Shown here one piece after another: positions 43,028 through 52,359 of a DNA stretch of 64,000 bases. The DNA is from an uncultured Lachnospiraceae bacterium (GTDB lineage: Bacteria; Bacillota; Clostridia; Lachnospirales; Lachnospiraceae): the NCBI GenBank assembly GCA_949502235.1, contig CATBDC010000006.1:1-64000 (forward strand), written 5' to 3'. The notes beneath the pieces were generated by a model. The model saw only the letters and a program-made list of their open reading frames with translations. It was not told the DNA's origin and did no database searches. Position numbers and translations under genes: made by a program. The stretch's first letter is position 1; every line of letters begins with the position of its first letter.

Positions 43028-44239
43028 ATGAAGAAAAAATTATCATTAAGCACCCAGGTTATTATTGCAGTTATACTTGCTGTTATCGCAGGGCTTTTGC
43101 TGGGGGAAAGAATGACGGTGCTGGCCCCTGTGGGAAACATTTTCCTAAGTCTCATTAAAACGCTGGTTATTCCGCTTGTATTCTGCTCCATATGCGGCGC
43201 CGTGTGCAACATGCAGGATATGTCAAAGCTTAGAAGTGTGGGCGGAAAGGTGCTGGCATTGTTTGTAGTGACAACCAGTGTGGCGGCGGCAGTCGGAATC
43301 GTTGTATCGGAAGTTATGCATATCGGCGTAGGGCTTGACTACTCTGCAGAGCTTGCGGAGGATGTGGGAGAGGTGCCGGGAGTTCTGGAGGTTATTCTCA
43401 ACATGTTTCCAAGCAACATTGTAAGCTCCATGGCGGAAGGAAATAACCTTCAGGTGATTATATTTGCAGTTTTTTTGGGATGTGCCATCATTGTTACAGG
43501 GAGAGAGGCGGAGAGCTTCAAGAAGGGAATCAACAGCCTGACAGCCGTACTGTATTCTCTGACAGGGATTGTAATGAAATTTTCCCCTGTAGGAATCTTC
43601 TGTCTTTTGGGAAATGCCATCGGAGAGCATGGGGCAGAGGTGTTCAGCGCAATCGGCTCGTATATTCTGGCAGTATATATTTCCTGCTTTATAGTGCTTG
43701 CTGTTGATGTTGTACTGGCAAAGGTATTCGGAAAGGTAGGAGTAAAGGAGTTTTTAAAGGCGGCGTGGCCGGTCGCTATCACTGCATTTACCACGAGAAG
43801 CAGTGCGGGAACGCTGCCGGTGACAATGGAGAAAACCTTGGATGACCTAAAGGTGTCAGAGGAAATTGCAGGCTTTACCCTTCCTCTTGGAGCAACCATT
43901 AACATGAACGGTGCGGCTCTTAATATGACGGCTTTTGGAATATTGGCCGCAAATGCCTGCGGGGTTCATCTTTCCCTTTCCCAGTATGCCATTGCCATAT
44001 TTATCTGCACAATTTCCGGAATCGGAGTTCCAGGGGTGCCTAGCGGAGGCCTTGTTTTAAACCTTCTGCTTCTGTCAACGCTGGGGCTTCCGGCAGGTCT
44101 CTTAGGCCTTATTACAGGAATTGATAATCTTACGGACATGATATGCACTGCCACAAATGTTGTGGGCGACATGGTTTCTTCTGTAATAGTGGATCATTCG
44201 GAAAAGAAGAAAGCGGAAGGGAGAACAGAAAATGTATAA
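43028..44239 (+). CDS. Dicarboxylate/amino-acid:cation symporter (DAACS family)
   Basis: Glutamate-transporter-fold symporter with about eight helices and two re-entrant hairpins. Signature segments are TAFTTRSSAGTLPVTMEKTL (serine-rich hairpin motif, about residues 250-269), TLPLGATINMNGAALNMTAF (about 282-301) and ISGIGVPGVPSGGLVL (about 330-345). Length 403 fits SstT and GltP relatives. AAAGGTGA precedes the ATG, and the gene overlaps the MalY/PatB-type gene by eight bases, suggesting uptake of that enzyme's amino-acid substrate. Substrate (Glu, Asp, Ser or cystine) not determined. Confidence 0.9.
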   Translation: MKKKLSLSTQVIIAVILAVIAGLLLGERMTVLAPVGNIFLSLIKTLVIPLVFCSICGAVCNMQDMSKLRSVGGKVLALFVVTTSVAAAVGIVVSEVMHIGVGLDYSAELAEDVGEVPGVLEVILNMFPSNIVSSMAEGNNLQVIIFAVFLGCAIIVTGREAESFKKGINSLTAVLYSLTGIVMKFSPVGIFCLLGNAIGEHGAEVFSAIGSYILAVYISCFIVLAVDVVLAKVFGKVGVKEFLKAAWPVAITAFTTRSSAGTLPVTMEKTLDDLKVSEEIAGFTLPLGATINMNGAALNMTAFGILAANACGVHLSLSQYAIAIFICTISGIGVPGVPSGGLVLNLLLLSTLGLPAGLLGLITGIDNLTDMICTATNVVGDMVSSVIVDHSEKKKAEGRTENV

Positions 44240-45401
44240 TTTTGATAAAGTAAGGAAGCGCATCGGCACATATTCATTTAAATGGGATCAGTATCAGGAT
44301 GAGGAGATTCTGGCTCTTAGCACGGCGGATATGGATTTTGATTCGCCAAAGGAAATTCAGGAGGCCTTAATCGAGAGGGCCAAGGAGGGTATTTACGCCT
44401 ATGAGGATAAGTCTGAAGGCTATTATCAGGCAATTGAAGGCTGGTATGAAAGAAGATTTAACTGGAAGATAGAGCGGGAATGGCTTTCAAATACGCCGGG
44501 AGTCTGGACAGCCATGCATCTGTGCGTGGAGGCATTTACAGAGCCGGGGGATGCAATTCTGGTTCACTCGCCCCATTTTTCACCGATTCCGAACATCATA
44601 AAGGGATGCCATAGAAGAATGGTGACAAATACAATGCCATATGACGAAGCTGCCGGAAAATATGTGATTGATTTTATATCTATGGAAAGGGTAATTGTGG
44701 AAGAGCAGGTAAAAGCATTTATCATGATCAATCCGCAGAATCCTACAGGACGGGTTTTTACGAAGGAGGAGCTTACAAAAATCGGAGAGCTCTGTGCCAG
44801 ATATAATGTGCCGGTTATTTCAGATGAGGTGCACGGACATGTGGTCTATGACGGGTGCAGGCATCTTCCGGCCTGTATGGTATCAGAAGAATTAAAGCGT
44901 CTGACGGCTATTATTACAGCGCCCAGCAAGTCCTTTAATCTGCAGGGAATGACCTATGCGGTTGTGATTATACCGGATGAAGGGCTGCGGGAGAAATTCG
45001 AGGCAGAGCGCAGCGGATATAATATGGAATTCGCGGTTAATGTGTTCAGCCTGGCAGCAGTGGAGGCGGCATACAGCAAATGCGATGGGTGGCTTAATGC
45101 CCTGAATGAATACCTGCTTGGCAACCTGAATTTCCTTACCGAATATATAGAAAAAAATATTCCGGATATTAAGGTGATCCGTCCTGAAGGGTCTTATATG
45201 GTGTGGCTTGACTTCAGAAAATTTGGGAAAACACCGGAGGAATTAAGGCAGCTCTTATTAGGGGCACATATCGGTTTTACATATGGAGACAGCTTTGGAC
45301 CGGAAGGGGAAGGGTATGAGCGGATTAATATCGGCTGTCCGCGAAGTACACTGGAAAAATGCTTGGAGAGACTTAAAGGGATGGTGGATTCGATAGCGTA
45401 G
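44232..45401 (+). CDS. MalY/PatB-type PLP enzyme (C-S lyase or aminotransferase)
   Basis: Fold-type I PLP protein of the cystathionine beta-lyase PatB/MalY branch. MYNFDKVRKRIGTYSFKWD with LSTADMDFDSPKEIQEAL is the typical opening. Active-site segments are MINPQNPTGRVF (about residues 162-173), SDEVHGHVVYDG (about 197-208) and the PLP lysine in APSKSFNLQGMTYA (about 236). Length 389 is normal. Members cleave C-S bonds of cystathionine or related amino acids, and some are aminotransferases. It is co-translated with a DAACS symporter. A repeat block begins 14 bases after its stop. Confidence 0.87.
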   Translation: MYNFDKVRKRIGTYSFKWDQYQDEEILALSTADMDFDSPKEIQEALIERAKEGIYAYEDKSEGYYQAIEGWYERRFNWKIEREWLSNTPGVWTAMHLCVEAFTEPGDAILVHSPHFSPIPNIIKGCHRRMVTNTMPYDEAAGKYVIDFISMERVIVEEQVKAFIMINPQNPTGRVFTKEELTKIGELCARYNVPVISDEVHGHVVYDGCRHLPACMVSEELKRLTAIITAPSKSFNLQGMTYAVVIIPDEGLREKFEAERSGYNMEFAVNVFSLAAVEAAYSKCDGWLNALNEYLLGNLNFLTEYIEKNIPDIKVIRPEGSYMVWLDFRKFGKTPEELRQLLLGAHIGFTYGDSFGPEGEGYERINIGCPRSTLEKCLERLKGMVDSIA

Positions 45402-45414
45402 CGGCTTGCCAGTC

Positions 45415-45500
45415 GGGGACGGGGTAATTTTAAAAAGTGCCTGTCCCCGTAAACTTTTTTGTTTCTGGGGACGGGGTATTTCTAGAAAAACTCCGTCCCC
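45415..45500. repeat. GGGGACRGGGT intergenic repeat, copy 2 (two units)
   Basis: Two self-complementary units lie between convergent genes: GGGGACGGGGTAATTTT to CTGTCCCC (45415-45448) and GGGGACGGGGTATTTCTAG to CTCCGTCCCC (45467-45500). They are hairpin-forming and may serve as a bidirectional terminator. Confidence 0.78.
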
Positions 45501-45511
45501 AACGCAACACG

Positions 45512-47572
45512 TTAAATCTTCATAGCTGTTTCATAAGCGCCCCAGATTACGCTCCGCAGGTTCCCCACCTGACGGCAGTCGCCCACCAGATAGATATTTT
45601 TCTTCTTTTTATCTACATCTAAAGGACTGGCAATATATCCGGCCGAGGAGATTGCGCTGTCGCATGCAATCGTAATGTCTTTGCCTCTCTTGTCCGTACA
45701 GATAACGGCATCGTCTTTTACTTCCTTAAGGACAGTTTCCAGATATACCGGGACCTTATGCAGTGCAAACCATTCCCGCAGATAGGAGCTGTTTGCCAGG
45801 CAGACGCCTTTTTGGGACACAAGGTCGTCCTGCATCTCGATGATAATGGGTTCTTTTCCTAAAAGTGCCAGCTCGTATGCAATCTCGCTTCCAGTCAGGC
45901 CGCCGCCAATTACGGCAACCTTCTGCCCGACCCCGGCGCCGTTTAAATATTCGCAGGCTTCTATCATCTTCTCATGGCCCGGGACGCTTTTCAGTATGCG
46001 CGGTACGGAGCCGGTTGCGATAATGACAGGTTCATCCCCGAACCGGGACAGATCCTTTATCTCTTCGTTGAGGCGCACTTCAATTTCAAGAACCTCCATC
46101 TGACGGCGGTACCAGGTAAGAAGGTCGCGCAGCTTTCCCTTATAAGACTCTGCGCTGGCAGGAATAAAGGTTCCTCCTAAAACATCGCTTTTTTCATAGA
46201 TGACCGGCATATGCCCTCGTTTTTTTAGTACCCTTGCGGCCTCCATGCCGCCGATTCCGCCGCCGATAATATGTACGGTTTTCGGGGTTTTGGCTGGCTT
46301 TATCCAGTGGCGGTTCCACTGCATGGTTTCCGCGTTGACTGCACAGCGTGCCAGATGCAGGCTGTCGTTTAAATCCTGATCGTTTGGAACTCCTTTATAA
46401 TGGCACATGTTGAAGCAGCCGTTGTGGCAGAGGATGCATGGACGGATGTCCTCCTCCTTTCCCTTCATCAGCTTGGTTACCCACTGCTGGTCAGCCAGGA
46501 ATGGTCTTGCGAAGCCCGCGCCGTCTAATTTTCCGGCTGCGACAGAGTCCGCGGCAGTATATGGATCCAGGCGGCCCGCGCATACAACCGGAATATCTAC
46601 AAATTGCTTAATATGCTCTACATCGGCAAGGTTGCAGTTCTCCGGCATATATACCGGAGGATGTGCCCAGTACCATGCGTCATAAGTTCCGTTGTCGCAG
46701 TTGAGCATATCATAGCCGGCATCCTGCAGATATTTTACCGCCCGTTCAGATTCCTCCATGTCCCGTCCGGCTTCCGTATATTCCTCACCGGGAAGGGCGC
46801 CCTGGCGGAAGCCTTTAGTTTTAGACAATACGCTGTAGCGCAGCGAAACAGGAAAATCGTCCCCGCATGCCCACTTGATAGCCTTTACAATCTCTGCAGC
46901 AAAACGATAGCGGTTTTCGAAAGAGCCGCCGTACTGGTCGGTACGATGATTTACATATTTAAGAGTGAACTGGTCAAGAAGATATCCTTCATGAACCGCA
47001 TGGATCTCAACGCCGTCCACCCCCGCATCCTTTAAAAGCTTCGCTGTTTTTGCAAAGGCCTCAACGAATTCGTGTATCTCTTCCACAGTCATTTCCCTGG
47101 AAGGCACCTTATCTGACCAGCGGTTAGGGGAGGGGCTGGCGGAAGCCGTAATCTTATCCAGATCCATAAAGGGCTTAGAGGCTTTTCTAAGGGCCGGATT
47201 GGTGTAAAGCTTTTCCATCATTTCGCTGATGGTAAAGGAGCGGCCAAAGCCTGCAGTAAGCTGAATAAAAAGCTTAGCCCCTGTCTTATGAAATTCGGGC
47301 ATCCACTTCTTCAGATCCTGGTACATTTTCTTTTCCTTGTGCAGCCATTGCCCGAACATGGGATTGTATACCGGCTGGCAGCCTGGAAGTACAAGGCCTG
47401 CATTGTTCTTTGCCACTTCCATGATAAAGTGTGCGCCGGCCCTGTCGAAATGGTGCTTCTCCATCCATCCAAATAAATCCGTACCCCCCATAGAAGTAAG
47501 GACAATACGATTCTTAATTTCGCAGTTTCCGATTTTCCACGGAGTAAACAGCGGTTTCAATTTTTCATTCAT
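45512..47572 (-). CDS. 2-enoate-reductase-type FMN/FAD/iron-sulfur oxidoreductase (OYE family)
   Basis: Multi-domain flavoenzyme of the old-yellow-enzyme/2-enoate reductase group. An FMN barrel fills about residues 1-370 (NRIVLTSMG, then DGVEIHAVHEGYLLDQFTLK and DQYGGSFENRYRF). The [4Fe-4S] cysteines are in CILCHNGCFNMC (about 377-388) plus ARCAVN. A C-terminal FAD/NAD domain follows (VHIIGGGIGGMEAARVLKKR and VAVIGGGLTGSEIAYELALL). Length 686 matches 2-enoate reductase and bile-acid BaiCD-type enzymes. No other bai genes are present. It is divergent from the CooC-like operon, which suggests shared control; its substrate, probably an unsaturated acid or ketone, is unknown. Confidence 0.9.
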   Translation of the reverse strand: MNEKLKPLFTPWKIGNCEIKNRIVLTSMGGTDLFGWMEKHHFDRAGAHFIMEVAKNNAGLVLPGCQPVYNPMFGQWLHKEKKMYQDLKKWMPEFHKTGAKLFIQLTAGFGRSFTISEMMEKLYTNPALRKASKPFMDLDKITASASPSPNRWSDKVPSREMTVEEIHEFVEAFAKTAKLLKDAGVDGVEIHAVHEGYLLDQFTLKYVNHRTDQYGGSFENRYRFAAEIVKAIKWACGDDFPVSLRYSVLSKTKGFRQGALPGEEYTEAGRDMEESERAVKYLQDAGYDMLNCDNGTYDAWYWAHPPVYMPENCNLADVEHIKQFVDIPVVCAGRLDPYTAADSVAAGKLDGAGFARPFLADQQWVTKLMKGKEEDIRPCILCHNGCFNMCHYKGVPNDQDLNDSLHLARCAVNAETMQWNRHWIKPAKTPKTVHIIGGGIGGMEAARVLKKRGHMPVIYEKSDVLGGTFIPASAESYKGKLRDLLTWYRRQMEVLEIEVRLNEEIKDLSRFGDEPVIIATGSVPRILKSVPGHEKMIEACEYLNGAGVGQKVAVIGGGLTGSEIAYELALLGKEPIIIEMQDDLVSQKGVCLANSSYLREWFALHKVPVYLETVLKEVKDDAVICTDKRGKDITIACDSAISSAGYIASPLDVDKKKKNIYLVGDCRQVGNLRSVIWGAYETAMKI

Positions 47573-47725
47573 AATCAGATCATCTCCTCTCTTTCATACC
47601 TGTCTGACACATATAATAATGGGTTCATTATAACAATTTTTTGGTTAAACTGCAACAAAAAAACTGAAAATTCGACAATATTTTATTGCAAACATACAAT
47701 ACTCATGATAAAATGATAAAATAAA

Positions 47726-47752
47726 GCTGCTGTGAACGGAGTGAACAGCAGC
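47726..47752. repeat. Hairpin repeat related to the 32286 element
   Basis: GCTGCTGT and ACAGCAGC form a perfect 8-bp stem around GAACGGAGTGA. Bases 47728-47748 are the exact reverse complement of 32290-32310. It lies in the promoter region between the 2-enoate-reductase-type gene and the CooC-like operon. Confidence 0.7.
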
Positions 47753-47790
47753 AAAATAAGAACAAGGAAAAAGAAAGGAGGGCGGAACCA

Positions 47791-48552
47791 TTGCAAGAGA
47801 CAACAATTATTGCTGCCACAGGCAAGGGCGGCGTAGGTAAAACATCCATCTGTGCGGCTATGGTACGCCTGCTGGTGGAGAAACATCCGGAAGCGCGGAT
47901 TCTGGCTATTGATGCGGATCCTGCGGTGGGACTCGCTGCCGGTCTGGGTGTGAAGGTGGATTCTACTCTGGATGACATCCGCAGGCGTATTGTGGAAAGT
48001 GTTGAACAGGGGGAGACTAAGGAGGCAGTAGAGCTTTTGGGGGAAGCACGTTTTCAGATTTTTGACACCATGAAGGAACAGGAGGGTTTCTCCTTCCTCG
48101 CAATCGGGCGTCCGGAGAGCGCAGGATGCTACTGTAAGGTAAATGCTTATTTAAGAGAGGTCATTTCCATGCTGGCGAAGGATTTTGACTATGTAGTGAT
48201 TGACGGCGAAGCGGGGATTGAGCAGATTAACCGCAGGGTGATGGAGAGGGTGACCCATCTGCTGCTTGTTACGGATCCAAGCCGAAAGGGAGTGGAGGTC
48301 GTACGTACAATCCGAAAGGTGGCAGAGGAGCTTGTTATGTATAAGTCCTGCGGCGTCATTGTGAACAGGGTTATGAATCCTTCGGTGATGGAGCTTGTTG
48401 ACGTATCTCCCATGGAGGTGCTGGCCGGTATTCCCGCAGATGAGGCCCATGCGGCAAATGAGGTGCGGGGCTTAAGTGTGTTTGAGCTTAACCAGGATGC
48501 TGCCCTGCTAAAAGGCGCGGAGGAAGCCTTAAAGAAATGGGAAATTTTATAG
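47791..48552 (+). CDS. CooC-like nickel-insertion-type ATPase
   Basis: MinD/CooC-family P-loop ATPase. The nucleotide motif is ATGKGGVGKTSICAAMVRLL (about residues 8-27), with LAIDADPAVGLAAGLG (about 47-62) and DYVVIDGEAGIEQINRRVME. This matches the accessory ATPases (CooC/AcsF) that help insert nickel into CO dehydrogenase and acetyl-CoA synthase. Conserved cysteines sit in ESAGCYCKVNAYLR. The start is TTG at 47791, after AAAGGAGGG. Length 253 is typical. It heads an operon with HgdB-like proteins and a CdhC-like protein, but no CO dehydrogenase gene is present in the window. Confidence 0.87.
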   Translation: MQETTIIAATGKGGVGKTSICAAMVRLLVEKHPEARILAIDADPAVGLAAGLGVKVDSTLDDIRRRIVESVEQGETKEAVELLGEARFQIFDTMKEQEGFSFLAIGRPESAGCYCKVNAYLREVISMLAKDFDYVVIDGEAGIEQINRRVMERVTHLLLVTDPSRKGVEVVRTIRKVAEELVMYKSCGVIVNRVMNPSVMELVDVSPMEVLAGIPADEAHAANEVRGLSVFELNQDAALLKGAEEALKKWEIL

Positions 48553-48595
48553 ACAAAAGAGATAAAAATAAAGAACAGAAAGAGAGGTGTGATAT

Positions 48596-49798
48596 TTGAA
48601 AGATCTGAAGCATTTGATATATTTTGAAGGCCTGCTGGAGAATGCGAATAATCCCCTGATAAGAGAGGCCAGAGAAGAGGGAAAGCTGGCAGTCGGGTTC
48701 ACCTGCTTTCATATGCCGGAGGTCCTTCTGAATCTGGATAACTGCTTTTCCGTGCGTCTGCGGGCGCCGAATACAGGCTCTATGGACATTGCTACCTATT
48801 ACATGTCCAACTATACCTGCGAGTTCTGCCGCGCGCTTTTAGAGCGTTCCTTTGAGGGAGGCTTTAATTTTCTGGATGCGCTGGCCGGGGTGGACGCCTG
48901 TGCGGAGATGAACCGCTGTATGGAAAATATTGAGATTCAGAAGCTGATTCCAGGCGAGAAGTTTTTTGTGACGCATGCGGATATTCCTTATAAGGTGGAG
49001 GATTTCACGATCACTCATTATGTACGGCAGATTAAAAACAGGGTGCTGGACAGGCTTCATGAGGTGTACGGGACAGATATTTCCGATGGCGCTATCCGGG
49101 AGGCGGTTAAGCTGCATAACGAGGTCTGCCGCATTATTACCGAGATAGGAGAGTTCAGAAAGCTTCCTAACCCGCCCATTACGGGATATGAATTTCATGT
49201 ACTTAATATGGTGACCTTCTGCTGTCCGAAATATCTGATTCTGGATAAGCTTTATGAGACCTTGGAGGAGATTAAGACGCGGAAGCCTGACAAGGAGCCG
49301 TGGTATCGTGCCAGGGTTGCCCTTGTGGGAAGCGAGGTGGACGACCTGGGTCTTACGAAGCTGATTGAGGATACGGGAGCCTTTATTGTGGCTGACAGGT
49401 TCTGCTTTGGTTCTACGCCAGGGCGGGAGGAGATACTTTTAAACGAGGAGGAGGACGCTCTTACTCAGGTGTGCCGGCATTATCTGGAGGTGTCCGAGTG
49501 CCCGCGCTTTATGAGTAACGAGAAAATCAACCAGCGCCGGGAGACGGTGGATGCCCTGGCACGGGAGTACGGCGCGGAAGGAATTATATTTGAGCAGATT
49601 AAATTTTGCGATTTCTGGGCCTTTGAGAGGGCTCTTGCCAGCCATATCCAGGAGAAGGAGTACGGACATCCGGTGCTTTCCATTGACCGGCCCTATAATG
49701 CAAGGTCCTCCGGACAGCTGCGCACGAGGATGCAGGCATTTGTAGAATCATTAGAGATTAAGCGTATCCAAAAGGGAGGAGGCAGCCAGGAGTGTTAA
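48596..49798 (+). CDS. HgdB/BcrC-type iron-sulfur subunit, short (400 residues)
   Basis: Member of the 2-hydroxyacyl-CoA dehydratase D-component/benzoyl-CoA reductase/double-cubane-cluster protein superfamily. Cys residues placed to bind a cluster are in NYTCEFCRALLERSFEGG, GVDACAEMNRCMENI and EQIKFCDFWAFER; the superfamily repeat GYEFHVLNM and RVALVGSEVDDLGLTKLIED are also present. The start is TTG at 48596 with AGAGGTG upstream. It overlaps the larger paralogue by seven bases. Such proteins accept high-energy electrons from an ATP-driven activase. No CoA-transferase or acyl-CoA gene is nearby, so a dehydratase role is not supported. Confidence 0.83.
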   Translation: MKDLKHLIYFEGLLENANNPLIREAREEGKLAVGFTCFHMPEVLLNLDNCFSVRLRAPNTGSMDIATYYMSNYTCEFCRALLERSFEGGFNFLDALAGVDACAEMNRCMENIEIQKLIPGEKFFVTHADIPYKVEDFTITHYVRQIKNRVLDRLHEVYGTDISDGAIREAVKLHNEVCRIITEIGEFRKLPNPPITGYEFHVLNMVTFCCPKYLILDKLYETLEEIKTRKPDKEPWYRARVALVGSEVDDLGLTKLIEDTGAFIVADRFCFGSTPGREEILLNEEEDALTQVCRHYLEVSECPRFMSNEKINQRRETVDALAREYGAEGIIFEQIKFCDFWAFERALASHIQEKEYGHPVLSIDRPYNARSSGQLRTRMQAFVESLEIKRIQKGGGSQEC

Positions 49799-51531
49799 AG
49801 AAAAATTTAAAATGGGCAAAGAAAAATGTTCCTCAGGATCTGAAGATATGGAGGGAGCTGCTTTCTGAAGTAGATATAAAGGATGTAGGCAGGAAGCTTA
49901 AGAAGGATTTCAAGGCAGCAAAAGAACGGATTACCGATGAGGCAAAGACGGTGGCAGCTATGTCGGGGGAAGAGCGGATAGATCTTCTTCTTCACGGCGA
50001 GAAGCATCTGGGACGGCTGTACCAGTCGGGAAAGATTGCATTTACCCGAAGGGAATGGCGGGGCGTAGAGAGCACGGCGAGAGATTTCGCCGGATGGCTG
50101 AAGGTCTGGGGCGCAATGATGGGGATGGTGATGAAGGATCCGGTTTCCATCGCCGAGGGATTATTTGAGTACCGGTGGCTTAGCTCCTATCTGGCGCTTC
50201 CGGCCTTTGCGGACAGAAATAATCTGGGGCTCCGGGGGCCGCATGTGACCATGGCCCACGAGCTGTTTCTGCCTGTGTTCCGCTATGGCGCGGATACGAT
50301 TGCCACGATTCTTATGGCGGACGAGCGTCTGGGAGGAAATGAGAAGATTCAGAAAAAGCTGCTGCTTTTTGACGAGATGACTATGAGCCAGATGATGGCA
50401 GGATTTCCGAACCTTGAGGGTGTTCCTTACCAGCTGATGCCGGTATTTATGGTGTCAGAGATTGACCAGTTAGTCTGTATCCCTTATATTGATGCCGTGG
50501 AGAGCTTCGGGCTTCCTTCGGATACCTGTCCGGTGCCGACCTCCGAGTGCGGCGCGGCCATTATGGATGCACTGCCCCACTGCGGACTGGGCTTTATCTC
50601 TACCTCGACCCCCTGTGACGGCTCGGATATGGCCACATCCTATCAGGACCGCCGCTTTAAGATGCCGACTTACCCTCTTACCCTGCCTGTGCGCTATGAC
50701 GATGAGGATACGGTGGATTGTGGTGCAGAGGATATGAAGCGCTGTATCCGCTGGGTTGAAGAGCTTACAGGAGAGACGTGGGACTGGGATCACTATTTTA
50801 AGGTTATCCGCCGTTTCAATGAAGAGACGAATTATGAGCTGAATAAATGGGAGGTTAATAAGACTCCTTACCCGCAGGTAATCGGTTCTGCTTATGAATT
50901 GTTCCGCAAGTGGAGCTATGAGATGGACGGGGGACTGAATCCCCGTACTATGAAGACCTTCAGACGGGTCGACAGGATGATGATGAAGGCCTATGAAAAG
51001 AAGATGAATCCTTACCGGGCGCCTATCCGCCACCGGGCTATTGTCTGGAGCTGTCCTGCTCATTATTATGCGAACTTTTCTAACTGGCTTCAGAACTGCT
51101 GGGGAATCGGCGTGCTGGTAGAGATGGAGAGCTTAAACTTTACCAAGATGCTTGATACCTATGACAAGGAGGAGGCCATCCGGGATCTGGCCCGTCTGTA
51201 TGAACGGATGGTTATGCGCAAGCACACCAACGGCGGCCATGTCCATGTACTGGAGGAGCTGTGGAAGCAGGTGGAAGAGTTTAATGTGGAGATTGTTATC
51301 ATGTACCAGCATGTATGCTGCAAGACCATGAGCGGCCTGCAGGGACTTTTTGATGAGCAGGCGAGAGAGCGGGGAATCCACCTGATCTGGGTGGAGCATG
51401 ACCTGATGGATCCGCGTACCGTATCCCGGCGGGATATGCGCAGCAAGATTAATAACTATATGATGAATGTATTCCAGGAGGAACCGCTGGATCCGTCCCT
51501 GGTAGAATTTGAAGATGATGTGACATGGTAA
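49792..51531 (+). CDS. HgdB/BcrC-type iron-sulfur subunit, long (579 residues)
   Basis: Larger member of the same superfamily, about 150-180 residues longer than typical D-components. The N-terminal 100 residues are charged and helical. Further on, SDTCPVPTSECGAAIMDALP (about residues 243-262) and STSTPCDGSDMATSYQDRRF carry candidate cluster cysteines, and WSCPAHYYANFSNWLQNCWG and MYQHVCCKTMSGLQGLFDEQ carry others. The start is GTG at 49792 after AGGAGG and AGGA. It ends 30 bases before the activase gene. The short and long proteins probably form a heterodimer. Superfamily clear, substrate unknown. Confidence 0.82.
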   Translation: MLKKNLKWAKKNVPQDLKIWRELLSEVDIKDVGRKLKKDFKAAKERITDEAKTVAAMSGEERIDLLLHGEKHLGRLYQSGKIAFTRREWRGVESTARDFAGWLKVWGAMMGMVMKDPVSIAEGLFEYRWLSSYLALPAFADRNNLGLRGPHVTMAHELFLPVFRYGADTIATILMADERLGGNEKIQKKLLLFDEMTMSQMMAGFPNLEGVPYQLMPVFMVSEIDQLVCIPYIDAVESFGLPSDTCPVPTSECGAAIMDALPHCGLGFISTSTPCDGSDMATSYQDRRFKMPTYPLTLPVRYDDEDTVDCGAEDMKRCIRWVEELTGETWDWDHYFKVIRRFNEETNYELNKWEVNKTPYPQVIGSAYELFRKWSYEMDGGLNPRTMKTFRRVDRMMMKAYEKKMNPYRAPIRHRAIVWSCPAHYYANFSNWLQNCWGIGVLVEMESLNFTKMLDTYDKEEAIRDLARLYERMVMRKHTNGGHVHVLEELWKQVEEFNVEIVIMYQHVCCKTMSGLQGLFDEQARERGIHLIWVEHDLMDPRTVSRRDMRSKINNYMMNVFQEEPLDPSLVEFEDDVTW

Positions 51532-51561
51532 AAATATGTCGTTACTGGAAAGGAGTAAGAT

Positions 51562-52359
51562 ATGAAGTATTTCGGAGGATGTGACGTGGGTTCCACCTAT
51601 ACCAAGGCGGTAATTATAGATGAGAACGGAAAGCTTGCCGCCCACACCACAATGCGCAGCAAAATCAATTCGGAGGTTTCGGCGAAAATGTCTATGGAGG
51701 AGGTAGTAGGACAGGTGCCGGAATTAAGGACGCCCCAGGATCTGGCTTACTTAATCGGAACCGGATACGGACGCAATAAGGTGCCTTTCGCAGATGAGAA
51801 TATTTCCGAGATTTCCTGCCATGCTATGGGCGTTCATGTGACGGATCCTGCGGTAAAGGCAATTATTGATATCGGCGGCCAGGATGTAAAGGGAATCAAC
51901 ATTGATACGGACGGCACGGTAAAGAATTTTGCCATGAATGATAAATGCGCCGCTGGTACGGGACGGTTCTTTGAGGCAATGGCCCGGAGCTTTGAGATGT
52001 CTCTTACAGATTTTTCTAATCTGTCCCTGACGGCGAAAAACGTGATTCCGATTACGGCCCAGTGTACAGTGTTTGCAGAGAGTGAGGTCATTACTCTGGT
52101 GGGCGAGGGAAAGCCCATGGATGAGATTGCCGCGGGTATTCAGATGGCGGTTGCGAAGCGCTGCTTTGTTATGGCAAAGAAGGCGGGGGCTACTACCGCG
52201 ATTACCCTGACGGGGGGCTGTGCGAAAAATGCGGGCCTTAAAAATGCGATTGAACATGTACTGAAGCTTAAGGTTATTGATCTGCCCATTGATCCGCAGC
52301 TTATGGGAGCCTTAGGTGCGGCAGAGTATGCAAGGAAGAAGGGGCTGGCGAAGTCATGA
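51562..52359 (+). CDS. Acyl-CoA dehydratase activase-type ATPase (HgdC/BadF family)
   Basis: ASKHA-fold ATPase that couples ATP hydrolysis to transfer of low-potential electrons. GCDVGSTYTKAVIIDENG is phosphate loop 1, INPLIST-like DIGGQDVKGINID follows at about residues 105-117, and the [4Fe-4S] cysteines that bridge the dimer are in KCAAGTGRFFEAM (about 131) and AQCTVFAESEV (about 171). TLTGGCAKNAGLKNAIE closes the nucleotide site. Length 265 equals HgdC. GGAAAGGAGT precedes the ATG. It is translationally coupled by ATGA to the small protein that follows and must serve the two HgdB-like proteins upstream. Confidence 0.9.
   Translation: MKYFGGCDVGSTYTKAVIIDENGKLAAHTTMRSKINSEVSAKMSMEEVVGQVPELRTPQDLAYLIGTGYGRNKVPFADENISEISCHAMGVHVTDPAVKAIIDIGGQDVKGINIDTDGTVKNFAMNDKCAAGTGRFFEAMARSFEMSLTDFSNLSLTAKNVIPITAQCTVFAESEVITLVGEGKPMDEIAAGIQMAVAKRCFVMAKKAGATTAITLTGGCAKNAGLKNAIEHVLKLKVIDLPIDPQLMGALGAAEYARKKGLAKS

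Noticed and set aside
45415..45500. A CRISPR array made of GGGGACGG repeats
   Set aside because: Units are irregularly spaced, self-complementary and have no uniform spacers or cas genes.
45512..47572. Bile-acid 7-dehydroxylation gene baiCD
   Set aside because: The 2-enoate-reductase family fits, but no other bai gene is adjacent and the context differs.
47791..52359. A 2-hydroxyglutaryl-CoA dehydratase fermentation pathway
   Set aside because: No CoA-transferase, hydroxyacid dehydrogenase or acyl-CoA dehydrogenase is nearby, and the long subunit is atypical.
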